A stretch of DNA of 41,888 nucleotides from Caecibacter massiliensis (GTDB lineage Bacteria; Bacillota; Negativicutes; Veillonellales; Megasphaeraceae). Of this stretch, positions 16,376 to 24,463 are shown piece after piece. The DNA is taken from NCBI GenBank assembly GCA_900095875.1, contig LT608311.1:2607197-2649084 (forward strand), given 5' to 3'. The position numbers and the translations under genes are program-made. Each line of letters begins with the position of its first letter. Within the stretch, counting starts at the first letter, position 1. A model generated the notes under the pieces. That model saw only the letters and a program-made list of their open reading frames with translations, did not search any database and was not told where the DNA came from.

Positions 16376-18685
16376 CTAGAATTTCTTTTGGATCCCGATC
16401 TGCCAGTTCCGGCCGCTGGCAGGATAATTGTGATACAAATCATAGCTTTCATCATTGATATTATTGATTTTACCATAAATGGTCATATCTTTGCTGGCGG
16501 CATAACTGACACTGCCGTTCCACACGACGTAGGAATTGTTGCTGTAATACGTGTCATTCCGGCCCGTGCCCGCCGTCATATCGACAGAGGCCTGCCATTT
16601 CTTGCTGTGATAGGCCACGCCGGCACGGTAGCCGTTGGGCTGGTTGTAGGTCTCATCAAAGACGAGTCCGTCTCCACTGTCCGTCCGGGTATGGATATAG
16701 GAGTAACCGGCATTCCATTCCCAATGATCATTGACCTTCTGCTTCCACGTCAGTTCCAGCCCCCGTTTATCCTCCTCATCGAGGTTTTCCGCTTCGTGGG
16801 GCGTGACGCTGCGGTTCCAGCGGATGACATGGCGCAGATGACTGTGGAAAATACTGCCTTCCAGGTACGATTTGGGGTGTATCTGATACTGGAATCCCAG
16901 CGTCTGCGTATAGCCTTCTTCCGGCTGCAGATCTTCTCTTCCCCGTGAGGATGATGTCACGTAAAACTGGTCGTTGAGACGCGGCGGCGAAAAGACGCGG
17001 CCCCAGGACGCGTAAACGTTAAAGGCGTCATTGGCCTTATAATTCATGGCCAGGCGCGGTGTACGGTGCAGGCCAAAGGTACTGTTGTCGTCGATCCGCA
17101 ATCCCGGCGTCACGGTCCACTTGCCGAAGTTGAGGGCATCCTCGGCATATACAGCCCGGTTGTGCCGTTTTTTGTCTATATAATGGGCCTCATAGTTGGT
17201 CCCCATATCTTCCGTCCATTCGGCTCCGGCCGTCACATGCTGATGGGGGCCCAGCTGCCAGTTATTCTGCCATTCCAGTCCCTGCGTCCGGGTCAGGAAA
17301 TGATTGGTCCAGAACGTGCGCTGGTAATCGTTGAAATAGCGGAAGAATCCCGGCTGGGACGAACGGGTATGGAAATTATATGTCAGGCTGTAATCGTTAA
17401 TCAGTCGTTCGATTACCTTATTAGTACTGAGGTACCAGCCCGGCAGGCGCTCTTTGCGCAGGTTCCGGGGCAGGGAGCGGGAATAGGATGGCAGGAACGT
17501 CGATCCATGGCCATGGTAATCCTGATGATAAGCCTTGAACGTAAGCGAACTATCCCTGGTCAGTTCCTGATCCAGTCTCAGGTCGAAGGACTGGCGGAAA
17601 ATATCGCCGCGGGAACGATCCGTATTGATACCATGGGGAAAGGCATAATACTGGCGCCGTTCCATACTGCCGCTGACCAGCCAGGACGTACGGTCCCGCT
17701 TCCCGCTGTTCGTAAGCGTATAGCCATGCATGCCCCACGAGCCGGTATAGGCCGAAAGAGTCGCTTCGTCGTGATCGGCTTTCTTCGTTACGATGTTGAT
17801 GACACCGCCGACGGCACCGCTGCCATAGCGGACGGAGCCGCTGCCTTTCGTCACTTCCATATGGTCGATAGCTGCTATGCCAGGCAGGCTGGTCAGATCT
17901 ACGCTTCCCCTGCCGTAGCCGCTGCCCTGGGCGTTGGCCAGGCTCTGTCCGTCGACGAGGATGAGCACCCGGTCATCACCGTTGAGCTTGACGAAGGAAG
18001 AAATACCCGGTACCTGTTCGTTGACGGTGACGCCGGTCACGCGCTGCAGTGCTTCCTGGACGGTCTGGTCCCGGTGGGTCTGGATATCTTCCCGGGTGAT
18101 GATGGTCGTATTGGACTGACGGGCCGGAACAGAGGGAACGGGCCGTTCCTTCTCCGCCCGTTTCCCTATATCGGGGAGCCTGTCCCGCAGGGCATCGAGC
18201 ATATCCGCCAGGGCACCGGCGACATGAATCGAGCCGGACGGTGCCGCGCTTTCGTCCGTCCCGGGACCGGCTGCCCGTCCGCTGCCGCCGTCGCCATGAG
18301 CCATTCCAGGACCGGCCGTTTCTGCCCGGCCAGACCGGGACGGTTCTCCTGCCGTCGCGGCGGTATGCACCGGTCCCGTATGATAGGTATTTGTCACCGT
18401 GGCCGCCATGGAAGGCGCTTGTGCGGCGTCCGTTCTTATGCGACCGCCTTCCTGACGTTCTGAAGCCAGGGGGCTTCCGCTATTGCCGTCCGTCCCTGCC
18501 GCATCCCGGCCGCCGGCACCGGACAGATCGTTGGCATTATAGACCGTAACGGTGCCGGGCTCCTGCCGTGTGTAGTTGTAGGCTATGGTAAAAAAGCCGC
18601 CTGCTGCCAGGGCCAGATAAGCCGCCGCATGGAGAGACACGGACAGACCGGCGGCGACGCGCCCTTTCTTCTTCTCCCATGTCAC
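16376..18685 (-). CDS. TonB-like inner-membrane anchor fused to a BtuB-like outer-membrane receptor
   Basis: 769 residues in one open frame. Residues ~10-36 are a hydrophobic segment with the S-V-x-x-H motif (S15, H19) of the TonB transmembrane helix, which in E. coli TonB (S16, H20) contacts ExbB/ExbD; EPGTVTVYN follows. Residues ~55-190 are a Gly/Ala/Ser/Thr-rich linker. The plug begins near 193 (TTIITREDIQTHRD, VLILVDGQSLANAQGSG, GSVRYGSGAVGGVINIVT) and a ~460-residue beta-barrel ends in a terminal Phe. No TonB C-terminal domain is present. The gene overlaps exbD by 4 nt, exactly where tonB would be expected. The N-terminus may instead be an odd signal peptide. Corrinoid is the inferred ligand. 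Confidence 0.85.
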   Translation of the reverse strand: MTWEKKKGRVAAGLSVSLHAAAYLALAAGGFFTIAYNYTRQEPGTVTVYNANDLSGAGGRDAAGTDGNSGSPLASERQEGGRIRTDAAQAPSMAATVTNTYHTGPVHTAATAGEPSRSGRAETAGPGMAHGDGGSGRAAGPGTDESAAPSGSIHVAGALADMLDALRDRLPDIGKRAEKERPVPSVPARQSNTTIITREDIQTHRDQTVQEALQRVTGVTVNEQVPGISSFVKLNGDDRVLILVDGQSLANAQGSGYGRGSVDLTSLPGIAAIDHMEVTKGSGSVRYGSGAVGGVINIVTKKADHDEATLSAYTGSWGMHGYTLTNSGKRDRTSWLVSGSMERRQYYAFPHGINTDRSRGDIFRQSFDLRLDQELTRDSSLTFKAYHQDYHGHGSTFLPSYSRSLPRNLRKERLPGWYLSTNKVIERLINDYSLTYNFHTRSSQPGFFRYFNDYQRTFWTNHFLTRTQGLEWQNNWQLGPHQHVTAGAEWTEDMGTNYEAHYIDKKRHNRAVYAEDALNFGKWTVTPGLRIDDNSTFGLHRTPRLAMNYKANDAFNVYASWGRVFSPPRLNDQFYVTSSSRGREDLQPEEGYTQTLGFQYQIHPKSYLEGSIFHSHLRHVIRWNRSVTPHEAENLDEEDKRGLELTWKQKVNDHWEWNAGYSYIHTRTDSGDGLVFDETYNQPNGYRAGVAYHSKKWQASVDMTAGTGRNDTYYSNNSYVVWNGSVSYAASKDMTIYGKINNINDESYDLYHNYPASGRNWQIGIQKKF

Positions 18686-19095
18686 GGCTCAGCCCCGCTT
18701 TCTGCAGCCAGGCCAATGCGGACGATGCCCACGCGCTTGAAGTCGTCGAGGAGGCCCATGACCGTTCCGTAATCGAGACCTTTATCGGCACGGACGACGA
18801 CGTTGAAGCGGCTGTCTTTCTGCTGCTGTTCCCGCGCCGACGCCAGCAGGCGCTCCTTATCGACGGGCGCATCGTCCAGCCATAACGAGCCATCGCGGCG
18901 CAGGGTGACGACGTACTGTGCCGCCGGCTGCTGCTCTGCCTGGGAGGCAAAGGGAAGATCGACCCCCATGGTACGCAGATCGACCATGGACAACGAGGTC
19001 ATCATGAAAAAGACGAGGAGAAAGAACATGACATCGATCATGGGGATTATCATGATCGACGGCTGCTTGAAATACCGTGGATCCCGTAAACGCAT
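18682..19095 (-). CDS. exbD: ExbD energy-transducing protein
   Basis: 137 residues: short cytoplasmic start, one membrane helix with the essential aspartate (IPMIDVMFFLLVFFMMTS), then a periplasmic domain with VVRADKGLDYGTVMGLLDD. Normal ExbD/TolR length. It couples proton flow to force on TonB, together with ExbB encoded 3 nt upstream. It ends overlapping the receptor fusion gene. Could be called TolR, but the operon context favours ExbD. Confidence 0.92.
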   Translation of the reverse strand: MRLRDPRYFKQPSIMIIPMIDVMFFLLVFFMMTSLSMVDLRTMGVDLPFASQAEQQPAAQYVVTLRRDGSLWLDDAPVDKERLLASAREQQQKDSRFNVVVRADKGLDYGTVMGLLDDFKRVGIVRIGLAAESGAEP

Positions 19096-19098
19096 GGC

Positions 19099-19713
19099 TC
19101 AGTCCTCCTTTTCCCGGGGCATCGTTTCGAGAGCCGAAAAACACAGCTCCATATCGGTGATGATCCGGTCCAGGCGCTGGGTGAAATACGAATGGATCAG
19201 CAGGGCCAGGATAGCCACGCATAGGCCGAAAGCCGTAGCAATGAGCGCTTCGCCGACGCCGCCGGTGATAGCGGCCGACTGGCCAGTCTGTACGTTGAAA
19301 ATACTAAAGGCCCGGATCATACCGCTGATGGTTCCGAGCAGGCCCAGGATCGGCCCCAGGGTCACGATGACACTGAGATAATACAGGCGGCTGCGCAGCT
19401 TTGCCATGAGAATGCCCGACTGCAGTTCGATATAAGCCCGGACATCCCTGCCCGTACGGCCGGCAAAGACGTCGCGCAGGATATAGGCCAGCCCTCCCTG
19501 GCTTTCATCGGCCAGCGTCCGCGCTTTATCGTACTGTCCCAGTTTCATATACGTGTAAAACCTTTGGGCAAAGGCTGCCCCGGCATCCATGTGGGTATAA
19601 AAAATAGCCCGTTCCAAACCGATATAGACGACAAACAATGAACACAACAGGAGGATGTACATGACAATCCCACCCTGCCGGAACAACAAAAATCCACTAG
19701 TAATCGCTTCCAT
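19099..19713 (-). CDS. exbB: ExbB proton-channel protein
   Basis: 204 residues with three membrane helices. The conserved second/third helix region reads LGPILGLLGTISGMIRAF and GGVGEALIATAFGLCVAILAL. ATG at 19713 is chosen because TAGGAG lies 8 nt upstream; a start at 19731 would contain that ribosome binding site. First gene after the cobalamin riboswitch terminator, so ExbB/ExbD here appear dedicated to corrinoid uptake. Confidence 0.92.
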   Translation of the reverse strand: MEAITSGFLLFRQGGIVMYILLLCSLFVVYIGLERAIFYTHMDAGAAFAQRFYTYMKLGQYDKARTLADESQGGLAYILRDVFAGRTGRDVRAYIELQSGILMAKLRSRLYYLSVIVTLGPILGLLGTISGMIRAFSIFNVQTGQSAAITGGVGEALIATAFGLCVAILALLIHSYFTQRLDRIITDMELCFSALETMPREKED

Positions 19714-19744
19714 ACTACCGCTCCTATACATACTGAAACAACTG

Positions 19745-19790
19745 AAACAGAAAAAAACCGCAGGGATACGTCATCCTTACGGTTTATAAC
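19745..19790 (-). terminator. Riboswitch-controlled intrinsic terminator upstream of exbB
   Basis: On the minus strand AAACCG and AGGAT pair with ATCC and CGGTTT, followed by a run of seven T. It lies between the cobalamin aptamer and exbB, so ligand binding can end transcription before the operon. Confidence 0.75.
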
Positions 19791-19799
19791 AGAACAGAG

Positions 19800-20002
19800 T
19801 CCTAATCCCCATCCCCATCGCTCGCAGGTCTGCCGGTGATTCTTTGTCAGGCAGTTCTTCTGGCTCGGATTCATGACCCTGCTGCGCCTTCCCATACAGA
19901 TATACAGTGGCGTTTCTGCAGCAGTGCTCCTCCTTACAGCGGCGGGACCGCGCCGGCTTATACCGGCTTTTCTATTGAGTCTTGCGACACCTGACAGCTC
20001 CT
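19800..20002 (-). promoter_or_regulatory. Cobalamin riboswitch (aptamer)
   Basis: The minus strand carries, in order, AGGTGTCGCAAGAC, a GCCGG stem, GGTCCCGCCGCTGTAA, GCCACTG, GGGAAGGCGCAGCAGG and the B12 box GAGCCAGAAGAACTGCC (about 19867-19851). It then has ACCGGCAGACCTGCGAGCG, the peripheral stem-loop. These are the conserved elements of the AdoCbl/MeCbl class of riboswitch. With the downstream terminator it should shut off exbB-exbD-receptor-btuFCD, and by readthrough the cbi genes, when corrinoid is abundant. A 116-aa open frame across it is not a gene. Confidence 0.9.
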
Positions 20003-20017
20003 ATGCAGTTGTATTTA

Positions 20018-20047
20018 ATGGTAGCATGGCCTCTTGCAGACTGTCAA
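20018..20047 (-). promoter_or_regulatory. Promoter of the corrinoid superoperon
   Basis: Minus strand TTGACA (20047-20042), 18-nt spacer, TACCAT (20023-20018). The start site would be near 20011, just upstream of the riboswitch aptamer. The -35 overlaps the stop codon of the preceding gene (20046-20044). Confidence 0.6.
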
Positions 20048-20874
20048 GAACGGGGCGCAATGCCACGAATGGTAATTTTCATAACATCCACAGACATTCC
20101 TGTAGTGTATTCGACAGACTGCTGTACCTCGTCCTTGACGCGGCGCAGGAGCTGGCGGATATTTTCCCCGTAATAAATGGTCAGCGTCAGGATAATGGCC
20201 AGGCCGTTGGCATGGGACAGGTAGTTCTTGGCCACCTTGACACGGTTCACCCGGGCAATACCGCTCATCCCTTTGAGCGTATGGCGGACGAGGGCAAAGA
20301 GGACATCATCGGAAAAGACCAGCTTGCCATAATAGCTGAATACGGGACGGACGACAGACTGCTCCACGCCGGATTTCCTGCCACCCCGGCCGGACAGGAA
20401 CGAACGGATGGGATCGAGGAGATAACCGTGAAAATGAGATTTCAGCTCCATCGTCGGCACGGGGATGATATGCTTGCCTTCTTTCAGGCGGATATCCCTG
20501 GCTTTGGCGATTTCCGCTGCCGAGGATACCTCTTCGATATGGATATAATCATCCGCATGAGGAAGGTGCAGGGCTTGGCAGATGCGGCATATCATATGCT
20601 TCGACGTACCCAGGATGAGAAGCCGCGGCGGCTGGATCGTAAGGAGTGCCTTGCGGACGGCTTCAGCATGGGCCGGGTCGAGGAAAATAGCCCGGCGCAC
20701 GGCCTGCATGCGGTTCGTTTCCTCCTTGGCCGACTGGCCGGCGACGATGCGGTTCTGATAAATGAGCAGGCCGTCATCGATGATACAGTCGATATTCCTT
20801 TCGTGCGCCACGACCAGGGCATGATAACTCTTCCCTGTCCCGCTGGCACCGATAAAGCCGGTAATATGCATCAT
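20044..20874 (-). CDS. P-loop ATPase fused to an Asp23/Gls24-like domain
   Basis: 276 residues. The N-terminal part is a small NTPase with P-loop GASGTGKS (9-16), an acidic IDDGLLIY strand and LLILGTSKHM. The C-terminal ~80 residues (VRHTLKGMSGIARVNRVKVA ... LTIYYGENIRQLLRRVK ... YTTGMSVDVMKITIRGI) match the Asp23/Gls24 (DUF322) fold, which in Firmicutes is linked to cell-envelope stress. Start ATG at 20874 after AAAGGATGAGGA. Third gene of a pepA-PHP-ATPase operon with a 56-nt gap. No biochemical role can be assigned; nucleotide-dependent control of envelope homeostasis is speculation. Confidence 0.75.
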   Translation of the reverse strand: MMHITGFIGASGTGKSYHALVVAHERNIDCIIDDGLLIYQNRIVAGQSAKEETNRMQAVRRAIFLDPAHAEAVRKALLTIQPPRLLILGTSKHMICRICQALHLPHADDYIHIEEVSSAAEIAKARDIRLKEGKHIIPVPTMELKSHFHGYLLDPIRSFLSGRGGRKSGVEQSVVRPVFSYYGKLVFSDDVLFALVRHTLKGMSGIARVNRVKVAKNYLSHANGLAIILTLTIYYGENIRQLLRRVKDEVQQSVEYTTGMSVDVMKITIRGIAPRS

Positions 20875-20930
20875 TCCTCATCCTTTCTTTCTGCCTGCCA
20901 TGACATAGACTGCCCTGCCGCTTCCCGGTC

Positions 20931-21731
20931 TTACGGCCGATAGGCCAGCAGCCCGTGCACATACGATTCATCTACGGCATAGGACCCGACCGTTTCCGGG
21001 AACCGGCCCGGTACGCCATGGAAATCGGAACCGCCGCTCACCAGCCAGTGATGCTCCCGGGCGATGCGCAGGAATTCGTCACAGCGGCCGCGGTTATTGG
21101 GGTGATAGACTTCCAGCCCGTCAAAGGGAAAGGCCAGGACCCGGGACAAGGTCCGCTTCAACAGTCCCGGATGGGCCAGGAAAGCCAGCCCTCCTGCCGT
21201 ATGGATCAGGTCGATACAGGCATCGACGGTCAGGCGGTGATACGGCACGTAGGCCGGGCCGCCGCGGTACAGTATCGTATCGAATACGGCTTTCACATCA
21301 GGAAAATACCCTTTGGCGACGAGCATGCGGGCAATATGCGGCCGGCCTACGGTCCCCCCTTTGGCCAGCATCCCTTCTATCTGGCCGCGGTCGATGTCAT
21401 AGCCGAGGGATACACACCGGTCGGCGATCTCCAGAGCCCGGTTCAGACGGCGCTGTTTGAATTGCCGGCAATACTCCGTCAGCTCTTTCTGATCCGGCCG
21501 GATATAGTAGCCCAGGACATGGACATCTTCCCCATCATAATCACTGCTCATTTCAATAGCCGGGATGACCCGTATGCCCGGTGCAAAAGAATGACCGGAG
21601 TAAGCAGCCACCGTATCGTGGTCGGAAATGGCCATGACCGAAAGGCCGGCCTCTGCTGCCATCTTCGTCAGCTGTTCCGGCGTATACAGGCCGTCAGAAC
21701 AGGTCGTATGCATATGCAGATCTACATTCAT
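20931..21731 (-). CDS. PHP-domain phosphoesterase
   Basis: 266 residues beginning MNVDLHMHTTCSDG, the metal-binding HxH of the PHP fold. ISDHDTVAAY, VIPAIEMSSDY, LAFLAHPGLL and SGGSDFHG follow, so all four PHP motifs are present. Related single-domain proteins hydrolyse 3',5'-nucleoside bisphosphates or ribonucleotide ends (RnaseAM/TrpH type), a plausible role here. The ATG at 21731 overlaps the pepA stop as ATGA, so this start is preferred to the in-frame one at 21755. Confidence 0.88.
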   Translation of the reverse strand: MNVDLHMHTTCSDGLYTPEQLTKMAAEAGLSVMAISDHDTVAAYSGHSFAPGIRVIPAIEMSSDYDGEDVHVLGYYIRPDQKELTEYCRQFKQRRLNRALEIADRCVSLGYDIDRGQIEGMLAKGGTVGRPHIARMLVAKGYFPDVKAVFDTILYRGGPAYVPYHRLTVDACIDLIHTAGGLAFLAHPGLLKRTLSRVLAFPFDGLEVYHPNNRGRCDEFLRIAREHHWLVSGGSDFHGVPGRFPETVGSYAVDESYVHGLLAYRP

Positions 21732-23182
21732 GACGACTGGCCCCCTTTGAGCCATTCCAGGACCGTCTTGATGCCCGTCCCGGTCGCGCCCATATAGCCC
21801 AGATCATCTTTCTTTTCCAGGAATGCCGTCCCGGCGATATCGAAATGGATCCACGGCGTCCCTTCCCTGATGAACTGACGGATAAACAGGCCGGCCGTAA
21901 TGGCTCCGGCTTCGGGACCGCCGACGTTCTTCAAATCGGCAATATCGCTCTGGAGCTGCTTTTCATATTCCCGGTCCGCCGGGAACTGCCATACCTTTTC
22001 ATGGACCCGTTCCGCCATAGTGAAAATGCGGTTCATCCATTCCTGGTCGTTGCCAATCATGCCGCTGCGCACCGTACCGAGAGCCGTCACACAGGCTCCC
22101 GTCAACGTAGCGAAATCGATGATCCGCGTCGCCCCTTTATCCTGGGCATAGGCTACGGCATCGGCCAGGACCAGCCGGCCTTCGGCATCGGTATTCTTGA
22201 CTTCCACGGTCTTGCCATTGTACATGGTAATGACATCATCGACGCGGTAGGACATGCCCGACGGGATATTTTCCGCCAGAGGCATGACGGCCAGCACATT
22301 GACGGGATACTTGAGGAGCATCAGCGCCCGGATAACGCCCAGGACCACTGCGGCTCCTGCCATATCGTCTTTCATGAACTCCAGATTGGCGTGGGACTTG
22401 AGAGACAGGCCGCCGCTGTCATAGAGAATGCCCTTTCCGACCAGCCCCAGCACATCCTTACTGTCCGGATCGCCCTGGTACAGAACCGACACCAGCTGCG
22501 GCGGATTCATACTGCCCTTGCCGACCGCTACGATGCCGCCCATATGGCGCTTTTCCAGATTCCACTTGTTGAGCGATTCGACGTGGATATTTTCGCCCTT
22601 GCACAACTCCTGTACCGAATCGGCAAACTTCCGCGGCGTCAGTTCATTAGACGGCATATTCGTCAGATCCCGGGCCAGATAAATCCCTTCATAAACCGAC
22701 GAATACACATAGCAGAGCGTATTCAATTCCTTAATCTGCAGGCTCGCCGTGATGAGATTGATATTCTTGACCAGATTGGGCGACGCCTGGGTCTTGTACT
22801 GGATAAACTCATAATTCTGGTACAACAGTCCGTCGATGAGCGATGGAATATCCATTTCCAGCGTATCGATCAAAAGAGCCAGCTCCCGGACCTTCTCCTT
22901 CCGCGCAGCCTGCAAAATCTGGCGGCCCACCCGGAAATCCTCATACGTCGCATACTGTACCGGTTTATTGTCCAGCCCTACCAGGAGATACGTATGTACC
23001 TTGCTGCCACTGGCACAATGATACACATAAAGCGAAGTATAATCCAATATATCAGGCCGCTCCTCAACAAATACCTTCAGGGCCTTTACATCCTCCTTGG
23101 GTACCCGCTGCAGGGCTTTCATCTTCTTATCGACGCCAATGACCAGCATGTCAAAGCTGCCGTTGCCGTTGCAAGTAATCAT
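21728..23182 (-). CDS. pepA: Leucyl aminopeptidase (M17)
   Basis: 484 residues. The C-terminal catalytic domain has VGKGILYDSGGLSLKSHANL, KDDMAGAA and the family signature NTDAEGRLVLADAV, which supply the two-zinc site and bicarbonate arginine. The N-terminal domain (to ~170) is divergent, as usual. The protein removes N-terminal residues from peptides, and PepA proteins may also bind DNA. First gene of the operon, with a promoter under a long inverted repeat. Confidence 0.92.
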   Translation of the reverse strand: MITCNGNGSFDMLVIGVDKKMKALQRVPKEDVKALKVFVEERPDILDYTSLYVYHCASGSKVHTYLLVGLDNKPVQYATYEDFRVGRQILQAARKEKVRELALLIDTLEMDIPSLIDGLLYQNYEFIQYKTQASPNLVKNINLITASLQIKELNTLCYVYSSVYEGIYLARDLTNMPSNELTPRKFADSVQELCKGENIHVESLNKWNLEKRHMGGIVAVGKGSMNPPQLVSVLYQGDPDSKDVLGLVGKGILYDSGGLSLKSHANLEFMKDDMAGAAVVLGVIRALMLLKYPVNVLAVMPLAENIPSGMSYRVDDVITMYNGKTVEVKNTDAEGRLVLADAVAYAQDKGATRIIDFATLTGACVTALGTVRSGMIGNDQEWMNRIFTMAERVHEKVWQFPADREYEKQLQSDIADLKNVGGPEAGAITAGLFIRQFIREGTPWIHFDIAGTAFLEKKDDLGYMGATGTGIKTVLEWLKGGQSS

Positions 23183-23213
23183 CTGTGTCCCCTCACTTCC
23201 AAACTCTTTTCAT

Positions 23214-23250
23214 ACAATTTTAGTATATCAGAAAAGACTAAAATTGTCTC
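23214..23250 (-). promoter_or_regulatory. pepA promoter under an 11-bp inverted repeat
   Basis: Minus-strand -35 GAGACA (23250-23245), 17-nt spacer and -10 TATACT (23227-23222). ACAATTTTAGT (23214-23224) and ACTAAAATTGT (23237-23247) are perfect inverted repeats, 12 nt apart, lying over the whole promoter. This looks like an operator for an unknown repressor. Confidence 0.6.
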
Positions 23251-23283
23251 TTATTTTAATAAGTTCTATAGAAAGCCCGGCAA

Positions 23284-23520
23284 CACGAACCCAACCAGCC
23301 ACCGGGCCCCTGGCGGGTGACATTGCGGGAACGGCTCCGTTCCGGCGCGGTCATCATGGACCGTGACGGATGCTGGGCGTACCTGTTGCGTCCGGCGCAC
23401 TGTTTTGTCTGAGCTAAGCGAGTTTCAGCGCGCCAGCAACAGGCACGCACGGCAAGGGCCGTGGAGCTTCCGAACCTGACAGGGGTCCAGCGGCAGGAAT
23501 CTTAATCTAGCAGCTACAAC
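23284..23520. repeat. Structured 230-bp repeat, copy 1
   Basis: First of six near-identical units. Internal hairpins in this copy: GGAACGG/CCGTTCC (23328-23343), CGGTC/GACCG (23348-23363), a long arm 23377-23448 and CACGGC/GCCGTG (23448-23463). The long arm has stems of 4, 7 and 9 bp, with one A:C mismatch here. It ends with the linker GGAATCTTAATCTAGCAG. No protein is likely encoded. Confidence 0.9.
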
Positions 23521-23745
23521 CCAACCAGCCGCCGGGCCCCTGGCTGGTGACATTGCGGGAACGGCTCCGTTCCGATGCGGTCATCATGGACCGTGACGGA
23601 TGATGGGCGTACCTGTTGCGTCCGGCGCGCTGTTTTGTCTGAGCTAAGCGAGTTTCAGCGCGCCAGCAACGGGCACGCACGGCAAGGGCCGTGGAGCTTC
23701 CGAACCTGACAGGGGTCCGGCGGCAGGCAGGCTCTTATCCAGCAG
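23521..23745. repeat. Structured 230-bp repeat, copy 2
   Basis: Directly follows copy 1 at a 230-bp period. Its left end can close a local hairpin CCAGCC (23525-23530) with GGCTGG (23542-23547). It ends with the other linker type, GGCAGGCTCTTATCCAGCAG, where similarity stops and the AT-rich toxin-antitoxin segment begins. Confidence 0.9.
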
Positions 23746-23999
23746 GCCCGTATGGCAGGTATGTCCATTACGTACTGCATCTGACTCATTCCCTTTTTCT
23801 GCCTTCAAGAATATAATGGAAATAGAAGAAGTATCGGCTCTGATACGACGCGTTTGTGTAGGCGTATCGGTAGTAGATGTAGAAGAATCAGATCCTTCTC
23901 TATATTCACTCGATACTTCTTTTTTTATAAATCTGGCTAAATTTCTTTCCAATTACCTTTTCTATAGTTCCTTCATGCTCGGGTCGTTAATAAAAAATA

Positions 24000-24025
24000 T
24001 CCCGCACGGCACAAGCCATACGGGA
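24000..24025 (-). terminator. Terminator of the toxin-antitoxin operon
   Basis: Minus strand TCCCGTATGGC, loop TTGT, GCCGTGCGGGA, then TATTTTTTATT. It lies 20 nt downstream of the toxin-like gene. The remaining 23746-23999 is AT-rich with no convincing gene. Confidence 0.75.
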
Positions 24026-24045
24026 CAAAACGATACCGGCAACGA

Positions 24046-24462
24046 CTACGTATCATTGAGTGCATCTACTTCCTCTTTAGGGAGATATACGGTCTTATTT
24101 TCGCTGATTTCATTATTGGATTGGTACTCGTTGTAATGAGAAACAATATCTTTCGTAAGGTCATCTGTAAGCTTTCCCCTGCTGTATTTTGGCAGCTCAT
24201 CATAGTCGTCAATCATGAAGCAGTTATCCATCTGTATATATCCATCTTTGGTTATTGCACTTTGCCCTTCACACCTGACAAGATGATTGGATTTAAAGGC
24301 AACCTTGTATTCCTTTCCTTGTAACGAGTCCAGTTGTCCGACCTCGATAAAGCCCAATTCACTTTTTCGAATTACGACATAGGGGTGTTTTGTTTTTGAT
24401 ATAGTGCCCGGATCATTATTGAACCGCATCCTTAACCACAAAATCTCTCCTATTTCTACCAT
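24046..24462 (-). CDS. Probable toxin partner of a Panacea antitoxin, PemK/MazF-like
   Basis: 138 residues. The N-terminus EIGEILWLRMRFNND ... KHPYVVIRKSELGFIEVGQL resembles the first strands of the PemK/MazF SH3-like barrel (G-D/E-I-hydrophobic, then K-x-P-x-V-V-I). MazF-like toxins cut RNA. The C-terminal 50 residues are charged and not recognisable. ATG at 24462 is one base after the stop of the upstream antitoxin gene. AT-rich compared with surrounding housekeeping genes. The toxin assignment is inferred from weak N-terminal similarity plus context. Confidence 0.6.
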   Translation of the reverse strand: MVEIGEILWLRMRFNNDPGTISKTKHPYVVIRKSELGFIEVGQLDSLQGKEYKVAFKSNHLVRCEGQSAITKDGYIQMDNCFMIDDYDELPKYSRGKLTDDLTKDIVSHYNEYQSNNEISENKTVYLPKEEVDALNDT

Positions 24463-24463
24463 T

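Noticed and set aside
17066-18463. 465-codon frame opposite the receptor gene
   Set aside because: It is the antisense shadow of a GC-rich gene with clear receptor motifs, and has no start signal.
19545-19895. 116-codon frame across the exbB start and riboswitch
   Set aside because: It covers the conserved riboswitch core and the terminator and is out of frame with exbB.
21845-23320. 491-codon frame opposite pepA
   Set aside because: Antisense shadow of a well-supported aminopeptidase gene.
23644-23952. Possible 102-codon gene from TTG at 23952
   Set aside because: A stop codon directly precedes the TTG, there is no ribosome binding site, and half of the frame lies in repeat copy 2.
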